DNA of 64,000 nucleotides from Platerodrilus igneus (Eukaryota; Arthropoda; Insecta; Coleoptera; Lycidae), in NCBI GenBank assembly GCA_036346225.1, contig JARFIW010000111.1:1-64000 (forward strand), in the 5' to 3' direction. The position numbers and the translations under genes were made by a program. The stretch's first letter is position 1. Every line of letters begins with the position of its first letter. Positions 1-10,192 of the stretch are shown here, piece after piece. The notes beneath the pieces were generated by a model. It worked only from the letters and a program-made list of their open reading frames with translations. It was not told the DNA's origin and made no database searches.

Positions 1-158
1 TAATTTTCATTTAAGGTATTATACTTAACATAAAAGCTTTCGATATTCGTTAAAATAGGATTATTATTTTGAAGCGTAATACCAGAAACGTTGAAAAGCA
101 TAGTATACAAATTAAAAGGGAGAGATATTTCAAGATAGCACGAATTATGTATCCCCCA

Positions 159-162
<4 letters not shown>

Positions 163-201
<39 letters not shown>
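163..201. repeat. (TA)n microsatellite at an LTR1 end
   Basis: About 19 uninterrupted TA units. They lie directly against the 3' end (minus reading) of the LTR1 copy at 0.2-1.8 kb, whose terminal bases read CACAGCA. The same TA-next-to-LTR arrangement recurs through the window. The preceding 160 bases are AT-rich with nothing recognisable; a 77-codon frame there starts with TTG and reads through the TA repeat, so it is not a gene. Confidence 0.9.
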
Positions 202-202
<1 letters not shown>

Positions 203-1780
203 CTGTGAAAACAACATCAAAATTCGGGAACTACGGTTTTCAAATCGAGCCCCAGCGTTGGGCCGTCATATCTGCTGTGAAACCTACAAAAGCCTCACCT
301 GAGTAAAAAAAAATATTTGCGCCTCTTGAATTGGGCACCTCTCGATTTGCAGTGATTCTCGCCCTGTTGAATCTCTTCAGATAGTCGCCTTTTTACTCTT
401 TCCGCCTCGGCTGCTCAACTAGATAAAGCTTTCATCTCCATTCATAAAAAAAAACAAACACATTCCTACCACAAACATCAACGTTAACTCTATTTACATC
501 AATATTCATAATACATTAAAATTTCAAAATTAAATTGTAGCATAAATTTCAGTATCATAAAATTTCAAGATTAAATTTGTCATCATTTTAATTTGCATCC
601 AGAATTAAAGTCCTTGTAGGATGCCTACTAATTAATTTAACAATATTTGCAGACCTGAGTCTGAGTACAAAGGGAGCATCTTCCACCCCTTTACGTTAAT
701 CAAACAGGTTAGTCTAATTGAGCTCAAAGACAAACCCAAATTTTCATCATAATCAAGAACATAAATGCTAAATACTCCTTTCTACTTAAACAAGAAAATT
801 TTACCTTAAAATTAAAAATTTGTTGTTTGTACAAATTCACTACTGTCCATTTTAAGTAAACAAATTATAAAGTTATTCAACACACACCAAAACATCAAAA
901 TCGAGCAACAAAGCATAAGTTACCTGAAGGTTAATGCACTCGTGGCTCCAATGTACAGCGTCCTTTGTTAATCACACCATTCCAACTGGGTTATGTTTAC
1001 GGCTTCTGATTCTAAACGCTTTTAACATTTTCTACATCACCATTCATCTAAAGTTGTTTCAGGGCTTCTCACGAACTCATCTAAGTATATCAAAAACTTG
1101 TTTTGTGGATCCAATCACGATTACGAATAACATTTGATTATTAACACCCCCGAAAAATAGCAAAGAAATTCATACTTCTTTCACGCTATACCCAAAACTG
1201 CCTACTTTTGTTTATTCATTTATCGTTACAAATTTAGATACTTAGTACAGTAATACTCGCAAATATAACTAAACTTTATTACCTTGTATCTTCTTTTCTA
1301 AGTGCACTAACGCATACTAACTTGTATCAGCACGTAAAGAGCAAACAGTTTTAAAGTATTCAATAATCACAAAATATAAGCAAACCGTTTAAAGTATTGA
1401 ATCAAAATCGAAAATCTAAGAGAGCGAAACTGTTTAAAGTCCGGGTTTATACAACCGCCTGCACATCGCTTTTGTCCCTCAACGGACACTTTCCAGAATT
1501 TCGCATTCTCGGTTCCCTTCTCGACAGTCGGGCACACGATTCTACTAAATTTGCACTCACGCCAGTTAAATCTCAAAAATTTTCACACGGCTCGCAAACA
1601 TGTCCGAGAATAACTAATTAGTTTTGTATCGAAATCGTTACGTTTACACCTCTCATATCTGCATCTGATTACAACCAATCGTAGCTCTCGTGACGCTACA
1701 CAAATCACGCCTTTAATTATTAGGGTCTCTGCTTGACGCATTTTCTCTTTCCTTTTCTACCTTGGTCTAAATATGAGTAT
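202..1780 (-). mobile_element. LTR1 copy A (long terminal repeat, internally deleted) with PBS-like modules
   Basis: On the minus strand this starts with ACTCATATTTAGACC (about 1780) and ends at CACAGCA beside the (TA)n tract. It matches copies at 38.68-40.79, 53.16-55.23, 55.36-57.48 and 61.74-64.00 kb. The full copies are about 2.1-2.25 kb. This one is about 1.5 kb because roughly 730 bp are missing between two short direct repeats (TTTCTACCTTGG-like) that flank that interval in the 61.7-kb copy. PBS-like modules lie at 246-268 and about 316-340, some 70 bp apart. It is probably a solo LTR of the gypsy family whose gag-protease follows the 61.7-kb copy. Short frames inside it (934-1137, 1367-1621) are not conserved as proteins. 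Confidence 0.75.
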
Positions 1781-1803
1781 ATAGTATATAGCTTTATTAT
1801 TTT

Positions 1804-1824
1804 AAGCCCCAATGTTGGGCGTCA
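1804..1824 (-). promoter_or_regulatory. tRNA-Lys-type primer-binding-site-like sequence
   Basis: On the minus strand it reads TGACGCCCAACATTGGGGC, close to the complement of the 3' end of a eukaryotic tRNA-Lys (TGGCGCCCAACGTGGGGC). On the minus strand it is preceded by an LTR-end-like ATAGCAGTA stretch and followed within about 25 bp by the start of LTR1 copy A. It therefore looks like the leader of another element of this group into which LTR1 inserted. Confidence 0.6.
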
Positions 1825-1825
1825 T

Positions 1826-2350
1826 TTTTACTGCTATGAAATTCTCTTTTTCATATGAAAAATTAATTATTCAGGTTTTTACTTCTACTAGTTCGCTGAA
1901 TAAATCTTATTGAATTCAAATAAAGCAATTCTAGAACACAATATAATAATTGATAATATGTACAATACTCAAAATTTTTCTTTTTATACAAAATATCTGC
2001 ATTTACCAGATTTATGCTTTTCTGAAAGCCAGCAAAAATATCTTTTAATTACATTCAGGGACCTTCGAACGTTCCAAGATACCTTTGCTTGTTTTAATAT
2101 TTTTAAGTGATCTTTTTTGACGACTCTTACATATATACAATGTATAGCAAATGTTAAATTGGAAACAGTCTTTCAATAATAAAGTGTATTAAAAATTGCT
2201 AACCTGGAATGGTTTCTGGAGTTCCATCCTAGCCTATGATGTGCATCCCCTTGCTGTGTCTGCTTTACTTATTGGTAGTTTATGTTTGTGTTGAGACATC
2301 AACAAAATTTGTCTTCAAAAAATGGCATCAACAAAATGCCGACCCCATAA
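1826..2350. other. Gene-free AT-rich interval
   Basis: No supported coding region. A 66-codon frame at 1910-2110 starts with TTG, has low-complexity composition and resembles no family I know. The interval lies between the PBS-like site at 1.80 kb and a minisatellite at 2.35 kb and is probably decayed transposon sequence. Confidence 0.4.
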
Positions 2351-2351
2351 A

Positions 2352-2580
2352 GGAATCGCCCCCCATTATAATCGCTTCTAATTAAAGTTGTACCAAATTA
2401 AAGTATGTCCAAAATTAAAGTATCGCCTCCAATTAAAATACGTCCCAAATTAAAGTATCACCAAATTAAAAATCGCCTTTCTACGCGAAATACATCCCAA
2501 ATCAAAGTACATCCAGAATTATAATAAGTCCCAAATCAAAGTACTTTCATAATTATAATACGTCCCAAATCAAAGCTCTG
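2352..2580. repeat. Short imperfect tandem repeat (about 17-20 bp unit)
   Basis: The core CCCAAATTAAAGTA recurs roughly a dozen times with variants (CCAAATTAAAGTAT, CCCAAATCAAAGTAC, CCAGAATTATAATA). Unit length drifts between about 16 and 20 bp. No coding potential. Confidence 0.8.
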
Positions 2581-2589
2581 TTTTGTTAA

Positions 2590-3477
2590 TATTAGAAATG
2601 AATTTAATTAAGTTGTTTAACTTACGTCTATCTGTAGATCGGCTTATATTTCGTTGCACAAAATTCTTACACTTTTAAATTTCATTTATTTACTTTTAAT
2701 TTCACTAATTACGTGAGTTTTTACCACCTTCGAACATAGTTGTTGCTCAGTTAAATATAGACTCAAATGTTGTTCAGTTTCTATCGTATATATAAGCCCT
2801 TCCTTCAATAGTTTTCATTGGCGTGTTTACAATCAAGGCTGGTACCTTGCCTTATCTGGCAGAACCCGGGATTTTTATAAAATACCTAGCTTAAATCTTT
2901 GACGAATGTTCTATTTCTCACGTCCGCATTTAGCATATTGCAGCATTATCCTAGGATTTCCAACTTTTGGCTTTTCATCAAGTCACGATTCGATGTTTGT
3001 TAATTTATCATATAATTGAACCAACTAGTGTTTATTCGTTTGCTACAGAAATGTGTTCTTCTCTAGTCACGTAACGATTTTCTAATAAAGAATTATGTAA
3101 GATGCGTTTACATTGGTATTTTCGACGCAATTGTTAAATATTTGAAATGCCAATTTATCTATGTTTCCCGGTAATTTAATTTTGATGCAATTTGTTGCGT
3201 TTTAAAATCTTATTTTTACTTGTAAACTATACTTAAACATATTTATGTTCTTATACATTTAGTTACATATCCTTTATATACAATGTTCTCTTAATTGACA
3301 TTATGTAGGATAGTCGATTTACTTTTATAATTTCTAGAATTATTTGATTTTCTTAAAGTTAAAAGTTGTATACATTTATCCTACGACCTCTATGACTTAA
3401 TCTACCCTTAAACTGCCCTATTATCATAGCATTATTCCCCCAAATTAAAATAGAAAATTTTTAATCAATGCCATTTA
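2590..3477 (+). mobile_element. Probable LTR (LTR5 type), plus orientation
   Basis: The right end is marked by a PBS-like sequence at 3478. The last 110 bp resemble the 80 bp before another plus-strand PBS-like sequence at 24642: both contain a CATAGCATT...CCCCAAATTA block at matching distance from the PBS. A TATATATAAGCCC box at about 2789 is a candidate promoter. The left boundary is not defined; the start given is where the tandem repeat ends. Confidence 0.45.
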
Positions 3478-3492
3478 TGGCGCCCAAAGTGA
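3478..3492 (+). promoter_or_regulatory. Primer-binding-site-like sequence (tRNA-Lys type)
   Basis: TGGCGCCCAAAGTGA agrees with the tRNA-Lys 3'-end complement except for one base in its first 13 positions. A related site, TGGCGCCTAACGTGAGAC, lies at 24642 after similar upstream sequence. This supports a plus-oriented LTR ending here. Confidence 0.55.
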
Positions 3493-3639
3493 AATTAAAT
3501 CCTCATTGATGAAAATTCTTATATTTTTATTTTGTTCGCTAACTCTTTTGTTTTCAATCGTTCCCCCAATATTATTTGCAAAATCTAATTAATCCTATCT
3601 CCAAATTGCTATCCTAAATTCTATCTACACCTATCTTAA

Positions 3640-4450
3640 CTTATGATTATTATTTACACAAGGCTCTATACTAAACACTTTATCTCCCCAATTGCTATCT
3701 ATCTATACTTTTTCCATTTCTCCTAAATTTACACTACCTATTGTAATACACTAATATTTCACTGTTTATTTGTCTATACTTTTCATATTTCTCCTCAATT
3801 CACACTACATTTGTAATCTACTAATATTTCACTCTCTATTTATCCATACTTTTCCTATTTTTTTAAATTGACACTACCTATTATAATCTACTAATATTTC
3901 AATCTCTATTTGTCTATACCTTTCCTATTTCTCCTCAATTTACACTACATTTGTAATCTACTAATATTTTAATCTCTATTTGTCTATACTTTCCCATTTT
4001 TCCTAAATTTATACAACGTATCATCATCTCTTCATATTTCTAATGTTTATCTATCCCTATTTATTTATACCTTTTCCATTTTTCATAAATTTATACTGCG
4101 TATTATAATCTACTAATATTTCAATCTCTATTTGTCTTTACTTTTCCTATTTTTCATAAATGTATCATCATCTCTTCCTATTTCTAATGAACCACTCCTA
4201 TTTATCTATACGTTTTCTTATTTATATCAACCTATACTAAATATTGTTTTCTTCGAATATTTCTATTTACATATTTCTTCCCATTTCCATCAACTTATAC
4301 TAGTCCTACTTTTCGTAAACCTATCCTAATTATTATTAACCTATCATATTTTATAATTATATCCCTATTTATCTCTCCTATTTGTCTATACCTAGCCTAA
4401 TTTATAATTATATCCCTATTTACTTCCCTTATTTACACTAGTTTATATTA
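3640..4450 (+). repeat. AT/pyrimidine-rich leader with 70-bp tandem repeats
   Basis: The block CTACTAATATTTCA...CTATTTGTCTATACTTTTCC repeats with its CTAATATTT landmark at 3751, 3821, 3891 and 3961, an exact 70-bp period, and then decays to about 4400. It lies in the leader position after the PBS at 3478. A similar but looser CTATTTACAT/CTATACTAAG-rich tract follows the PBS at 24642. Nothing here codes for a recognisable protein. Confidence 0.7.
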
Positions 4451-4552
4451 CAGTAGGAACACTTTTTCTCCATTATTAAAAGTTTTTCTCTGCAATTATT
4501 TTATCCTTCTTATTTCCACTACACACTCTCTTTTCAAACTTATTTTCTGAAG

Positions 4553-5080
4553 TTAACTTATTATTTGTATTATTTTCCCCTTAATATATCCTATTTCGTA
4601 CCCCAAAAATTTTGTTTCCTTTTGAAAAAACTCACATTTTTTCTTGTTTACTTTTCTCCATACAAAATTTAAGTTTAACAAAATTTGTTCAAAGTCTTTA
4701 CTAAAATTTATCATATCACTCCCAAATTCTTCAAACGGATCCCATATCACATCTTTATTTGCTAACAAACCAAAAGGAACCACTTTAAATTGATAAATTT
4801 GCCCTTCTATCGAAAAACCCGTATGTTTTCTTGATTCGCATTCTAATGGAATAAGCCAAAATAAATTTTTTAAGTCAATTTTTGAAAATATTCTCTTATT
4901 ACCTATATTGCTAAAATTGTATCCATAATTGGTGGACTGTTATATGGAGGTTTGGTCTTTTTATTGATTTTCCTAGCGTCCAGACATAGTTTGATGCTAT
5001 CATCATTTTTTTTTAACAAAAACAAATTGATTAACAAAATGTGTGTTTACTTTCTCAATGATACCCTCACTTAACCTCTA
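4553..5080 (-). pseudogene. Ty3/gypsy reverse transcriptase remnant (gypsy1)
   Basis: Read on the minus strand in several frames, it gives an RT fingers/palm sequence. IKLCLDARKINKKTKPPYN corresponds to the CVDYRKLN region, then FSKIDLKNLFWLIPLE (catalytic Asp motif), then FSIEGQIYQFKVVPFGL, then thumb sequence KKKCEFFQKETKFLGYEI. The segment between VPFGL and FSKDFEQIL is too short and lacks the YxDD box, so the polymerase is dead. At least one internal stop and frameshifts are present. It continues the protease-RT frame at 5078-5644. Confidence 0.85.
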
Positions 5081-5644
5081 ATCTATCTCCACCCTCACTC
5101 TATCTCTGTACGCTGCTGGAATAGGATATAACTTCGTGTTAAACGGCACCGTGTTTACAACTTCTAATTTATGCACATACCCCGTTGCTATTCTGGATTC
5201 TGATCCTATTAATTCGTAATTCTTCATTAATAATGCTTTTACCCTATCTTTTATTTCTTCTGGCCACTTTATTTCATCATCAACATCCCCCTCTACATCA
5301 ACTTCACCCTCAAATTGATTAATATTTAAACAGTCTCCTTCGACTTCAATAGTTTCCTCATTATCCCATTTTATACATTCCCTTTTCACATCTATTACCT
5401 TTCCTTCTGCATTTATTTTTAATCCCAACTTATCAATTATGTCCATACCAAATACTACATCTGCTCTTAACTCCGGCACTATTATAAATTCATTCTCAAA
5501 CTTTATCTTACCCACTTCACATTCCAGAACTATTATCTTATTCACACTTGCAAATCTCTTGCTATTCGGTGCTATTAAATTAAACTTCCTAATAGGCATC
5601 ATTCTCCCCATTAACTTTTCCCGTTTAACAAAATCTTCAGACAC
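5078..5644 (-). pseudogene. Ty3/gypsy protease C-terminus and RT start (gypsy1)
   Basis: An open frame of 188 residues. The first half is the retropepsin C-terminal half, ending with a flap/dimer region FGMDIIDKLGLKI. A linker rich in Asp/Glu follows, with CLNINQFEGE, then the RT entry VNTVPFNTKLYPIPAAYRD. It is the same family as the minus-strand fragments at 25.27-25.93 kb and 59.51-60.06 kb, which share KFxxIAxNxxxFA and the NIN motif. The catalytic DTG is absent because the sequence switches at about 5645 to a BEL/Pao integrase tail. The start is a junction, not a translation start. Confidence 0.85.
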
Positions 5645-6956
5645 TAATCACCAATTTTTAAATTGGCTGTATGAATATCCCATTTTGCACGTTGTTGAAG
5701 GGTATGAAGGTACTCTAAACTCCAACGATGCCAAAAATGAGACTGCATTTTTTGCAGTAACTGCCATCGATTAAGACGATTATTGGAAATATCGCTGACG
5801 TCATTAAATGCGGGAACGGAAACTAACGATGAACCAATTAAAAAATGTCATGGCGTTAAAGCTGCATACTCATTAGGGATAGGAGATAAATCGCACAAGG
5901 GGCGAAAATTCATTATTGCCTCTATTTTAGAAAAGAGAGTAGTCAATTCCTCAAAAGTTAAAGTTTGGTCTTTAGTTACCCGTTTTAAGTAATATTTTGC
6001 GCTACGAATCCCAGCCTCCCAAAGCCCTCCAAAGTGTGGAGCGGAAGGTGGGTTAAAATGCCAGACGATTTGGTTTTTACTTAACCCACTAGTGCTCTCT
6101 TCTAGGATTTCTGTTTTGGCTAAGTAGGCAAAAACTTCAGATAAATGTCTTTGCGCACCCTTAAAGTTTGTACCGCAGTCGCTATATATGTTGCTGCATA
6201 GACCTCTTCGAGATACAAATCTATCAAGAGCGGCTAAAAGGGCATCTGCAGTAAGATCGGATACTATCTCTAAATGCACGGCTTTGGTGGCCATGCAAAT
6301 GAATAATGCAAGATAGGCCTTTTGTAATTTTGCATTACGCCGTTTGCTTTCTTTTATAATAAAAGGTCCTCCAAAATCAAGCCCTACATTTAAAAAAGGT
6401 CGTGATGGAGTTACACGTGGAGGCGGTAAATTTGCCATATACGGGTTTACAGGCTTAGCTCTCAATCTAATGCAGACTGTGCATTTTGATAAGTTGGACC
6501 TGATGGCATTTCTAATGCCTAGAATCTAGAATTTCTGGCAAATAATAGCTTGTAAGCTGCGAGGACCTACGTGTAAATAAAAAATGTGATAATAATCGAT
6601 AATAAGTTTAGATATATAACTTTTTTTTTTGTAATAACAAAGGATGCTTAGCATCCTGAGTCATACTGATATCATGTAATCTAACCCCCTGAGGAAACCA
6701 AAAGGATCTATCCAAACACTTAGTTTTCGAAGAGAAGGAGACGGAGGTTCTCATTTTGATAACAAAACGATTTCATTACTAAAATGTTCTTGTTGAGTTA
6801 GCTTTACTATTTTAAACGTAGCAATACGTATTTCTTCAGAAGTTACGGAACCGAAATTACGATTCGCACGATTGACACGGCAATTTAATATAAAACGAAA
6901 ACACCAGGCAAAAACCCGCTGCAAACGTAAAAGGTTAGAGAAACGTCGAATAATGT
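5645..6956 (-). pseudogene. BEL/Pao integrase region (BEL1)
   Basis: Minus strand. The N-terminal part (about 6950-6751) is the RNase H/integrase linker, with LQRVFAWCFRFILNCR and KLTQQEHFSNEI. A degraded zinc-binding region follows, with LSKCTVCIR. The open frame 6465-5848 holds the catalytic core: first Asp in VGLDFGGP, second Asp in IYSDCGTNFKGA, and Glu in KIEAIMNFRPL, a full DDE set. It also has CMATKAVHLEIVSDL and WHFNPPSAPHFGGLWEAGI, both typical of Pao integrases. After AALTP comes an in-frame TGA, then the frame continues as HFLIGSSLVS to about 5645, where it meets the gypsy1 protease. The element is truncated at both ends. Confidence 0.9.
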
Positions 6957-7286
6957 TGTTACGTGCCGAAAAATCGGCCGTAAACATTTCCAAATTTAGC
7001 TTTAATTTGCAAGAATTTCACGCCAATAATTTAAAAATACGTGCGCATATTTCCGTCGCTTGAAATAGTTGCGTTTGCGCGAGATTGCGTCGACGCGGAG
7101 TGCAAAAAGGGAAGGTGGTGAATTTCCGGACACGTCGAGACTGGTGACCGAGACTTGGACGAATGTAGTTATCTTTGCGTCTTATCGTGTCTTCTTTTTT
7201 TGATATGTAGGTTTCCTGCCTTATATCTGATTATCGTACCTTTTCCTGTATTTCTGTTGCTCCCTACAAATAGAAAGAGGACGGTT
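6957..7286. mobile_element. TG...CA repeat, probable LTR, copy 1
   Basis: About 310 bp starting TGTTACGTGCCGAAAAATCGG and ending CCCTACA before AATAGAAAGA. It matches 17305-17590 with scattered substitutions and a 40-bp length difference near 7165-7205. The TG/CA ends work in either orientation. Both copies adjoin minus-strand BEL/Pao fragments, so it may be their LTR, but no polypurine tract or PBS is visible. It is joined without a stop to the LINE reading frame that follows. Confidence 0.6.
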
Positions 7287-8570
7287 TATGCCGGAGCAAT
7301 TGAGCCGACAATGCTGTACGCAGCGTCTGTATGGGCAGAAGGTTGTAAAGTCAGGGAGGTGAGTCAATTGACGAGCGTACAACGCATAACCGCGGTAAAA
7401 GCGGCAATGACGTACAGGACCACTTCCACAGAGGCGGTTCTGGTGATCAGTAGTACTCTCCCTATCGAATATGTCGTTAGGGAGATTAGAGATAGGAGAT
7501 TAATAAATATAGGAAAAGGGCGCGAAATTATCGAAGATCTTAATCTTGGTAATAGGGAAATTGCAAGAAAGATCGTTGTATCTGTGTTGGGGCACCCGGC
7601 TGATATTAGAGGGATCGAGTTTGTCGAAGGTGATGAGGACGCGATGGGTATCAGAATTTATACGGACGGTTCACGTATGGACGATAGGCAAGCAGGCGCG
7701 GCGTTTGTCGTGTATAAGCAGGAAAAGGAGGTGTTTCGGTTTCAAACCAAACTCGCGAACTGGAGCACAATTTTCCAGTGCGAATTGGTAAACTTACGAA
7801 AGGCTATCGATTACGTAATAAACCATACGGGCAGAGACGAGTATTATATAATCAGCGATAGTAAATCGGCGCTGACGGCTTTAACAAACATGAACACCTT
7901 GACAGACCTCCAAACGGGCGTCTGGAGGATAGCGCGTACGGCGCTTGAGTTTCGACGTTTAAAGTTCTGTTGGGTCAGGTCGTACAATGGTAATGTAGGA
8001 AACGATTGGGCTGATGAATTAGCTAAAGAGGCCGCGACGGTAGACTTTCGAATTTCACATTCGTCGATACCGAAGTCTTTGATTAAAAGAATGCTGCGTG
8101 AAAAGTTAATCCGACAATGGGAAGAGAGGTGGAACAACGCTGCCACGGGCAGGTTGACCCACAAATTCATACCGAACTTAAAAGCTAGAGGCAAGATCGA
8201 GGTAAAACTCGATCATAAAATGGTTCAGTTGATAACAGGGCACGGCGCCCTGAAAGCGTATTTACATAGGTTCGGGTTAACCAACAACGACCGCTGTGAA
8301 TGCGGCGAGGGCGCGGAAAGCGCAGAGCACGTGCTCTTCGACTGTCCGCTTGAAGCGGCAAATCGAGGGTTGACTGATACGAAATTAGCTATCGTAGGTC
8401 TAGCATGGCCAAAGAGCCTAGAAGAAGTCGGGGAAGTGGCTAACCAGAAGGCGTTTTGGACAGCCTTTAGAGAGTTCGCAGGAAGGGTTGCGAGATTAGA
8501 CGGTGACATTTTTGCTTGTCTTGTTGATTGGGCACACTCCAAAGTCAACGCTAGGGATACCATTATTTAA
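7287..8570 (+). pseudogene. Non-LTR retrotransposon (R1/I-type LINE) C-terminal part with RNase H and CCHC
   Basis: The frame open from 7155 encodes 471 residues, but only the part from about 7287 is LINE. The RT thumb region (AIEPTMLYAASVWAEG, then VQRITAVKAAMTYRT) is followed by a complete RNase H domain: Asp in IRIYTDGSR, Glu in FQCELVN, Asp in IISDSKSAL, and GNDWADELA. A terminal GHGALKAYLHRFGL and a Cys/His knuckle follow: RCECGEG, then AEHVLFDC. The RT palm and endonuclease are missing, so this is a 5'-truncated copy. Its base composition is visibly more GC-rich than the surroundings and it has no stop codon, which suggests a recent insertion. The first 40 residues belong to the repeat at 6957-7286. 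Confidence 0.9.
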
Positions 8571-8745
8571 ACCCTGTTTTTAGTTTTTGTTTCAGTCTGT
8601 TAGATTTTTATTTAGGGTGGATTAATTATGAAGTTAGAATAAATTAGAAGCACGTTTATTTTTCGCGTTTAAACCCAATGTAGTACCTTCGGGTGGAGCA
8701 TTGGGAACGTGGCCGCAAGTATAGCGGCACTTATTTAAAGTATAG
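8571..8745 (+). mobile_element. LINE 3' untranslated tail with two hairpins
   Basis: The 3' end of the LINE. At 8674-8705 a hairpin has a CCCAATG/CATTGGG stem and an inner ACC-TTCG-GGT stem closed by a UUCG tetraloop. Just after it, GCCGC...GCGGC (8711-8727) forms a second hairpin. Thirty nucleotides of the first hairpin are identical to the 3' end of SINE2 at 49384-49413 and, reversed, at about 14485 and 14760. Shared 3' ends are how SINEs recruit the reverse transcriptase of a partner LINE. Confidence 0.75.
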
Positions 8746-8766
8746 TGTCTTAAATACTATCTTACA

Positions 8767-10083
8767 ATGAATATCGTCCATCTCAAGTTATCGGAACTAA
8801 TTTACGAAATTCAATCTAGAAATATTCAAGCCGCATCTAATCAAAATGACAGACGTTTGCAACTTAAAGCTATACTAGCTCAAGAAGCTAAAGGTTTACC
8901 TATTGCAAGAGTCCTCGTCTCTGATCTAGCTCAAAACGCATTCGAAATTAAACAATCCCTTGACGATGTCGCTAATATAGTAAATAGAATTGATCCAGAA
9001 CCAAGTGAAACTGAATTAAGGCGTGTTGTTTCCCGTATAGCTCACGTTAAGCAGCGGATAGAGTTGTTGTGTTTATTTGACAATGAACAAGCGAACCAAA
9101 CTAAACAAACCTTCTTATCGGACATTCTCTTAGTCGAAGGGACAGTTCTTGAAAGACTGAACCTAGATGTAGACGTAGATATACCTGTACCTTTGTCGAA
9201 CCTTGCAATTTCTCAAGCTCCATCATTGGGGAAATCCATACCTGTCTACAAATGGGGTTTAACTTTCCAAGGCTTTGACCCCAAATTCTTTAATGTCTTT
9301 CCTTGACAGGGTTAACGATTTTAGAATCTCTCGGAATTGTACAGATCAAGATTTATTTGTTTTAGCGGGTGAATTATTTTCTGGTTCTGCCTTAATTTGG
9401 TACAGAAATATAAGAAGTCAGATTTCTACCTGAGAGGAATTAGTTACGTGTTTAAAACGTGATTTCTTACCGCATGGTTATATCACCGATCTTTGGAACG
9501 AAATAAGAAACCGAACCCAGGACCTGATGAAAATGTAATCTCTTTTATTACCTCAATAGAAGCTTTATATGGCAGACTAGATAATAAACCATCAGAATTT
9601 GAAATTATCGATCAGTTTTGTAGAAATTTAAATCCATATTTTTCGGAACGGTTAGCGTTACAACACATTTTTTCTTTACCTCAGTTTAAAGATTTATGTC
9701 GCTCACTTCAAGAAGTAAAATTGCGGGTCGATAAATACCTTCCTCCTTCAGATAAACAATCTGGTCTATTAGAACCTGATCTAGCTTGTCAAATTCAACC
9801 TTTTTGTAAAGTATCTACCATTAATCTTCCTTCTACCTCTGCAAATAACTCACTTACCTGTTGGAATTGTAAAAAAAGTGGGCATAACTATAACGTTTGC
9901 ACATACCCCAAAAATATTTTTTGCTACGGTTGTGGTCGCACTAATTCCTATAAATCTAACTGTACGGATTGTAATTCTAACATATCGGGAAACTTCCGCA
10001 GAGATATTCCTACCCGGGACGTAAATATCTCAAGGAATCAAAATCGTCCTCAACACCAACCATTCAACGGACCCAGACGTTAA
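8767..10083 (+). pseudogene. Ty3/gypsy gag (gypsy2)
   Basis: Starts at an ATG with MNIVHLKLSELIYEIQSRNI, an N-terminal helical domain of about 175 residues. A frameshift near 9300 leads to FLDRVNDFRISRNCTDQD...LFSGSALIWYRNIR, the conserved gag core. An in-frame TGA (near 9432, in place of Trp) interrupts it. From 9493 the frame continues through NENVISFITSIEALYGRL to a zinc-knuckle region, CWNCKKSGHNYNVC and CYGCGRTNSYKSNC, with the first knuckle complete. Gag would package RNA and form particles. The element has no visible 5' LTR: the LINE tail ends about 20-30 bases before this ATG. Confidence 0.85.
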
Positions 10084-10192
10084 TAAATTTAAACCATAAA
10101 ACTACCTCTAACGTTATACCTTTATCTAATATATCTAAGAATAATATCGCTACCTTGAATTTACAATATAACTTGCCTCCATTATCAGAATT

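Noticed and set aside
1397..1621. 74-codon frame and its antisense partner 1367-1576
   Set aside because: They lie inside LTR1; the other copies carry stops or shifts there.
7844..8563. Two antisense frames of 116 and 112 codons
   Set aside because: Shadows of the LINE RNase H frame.
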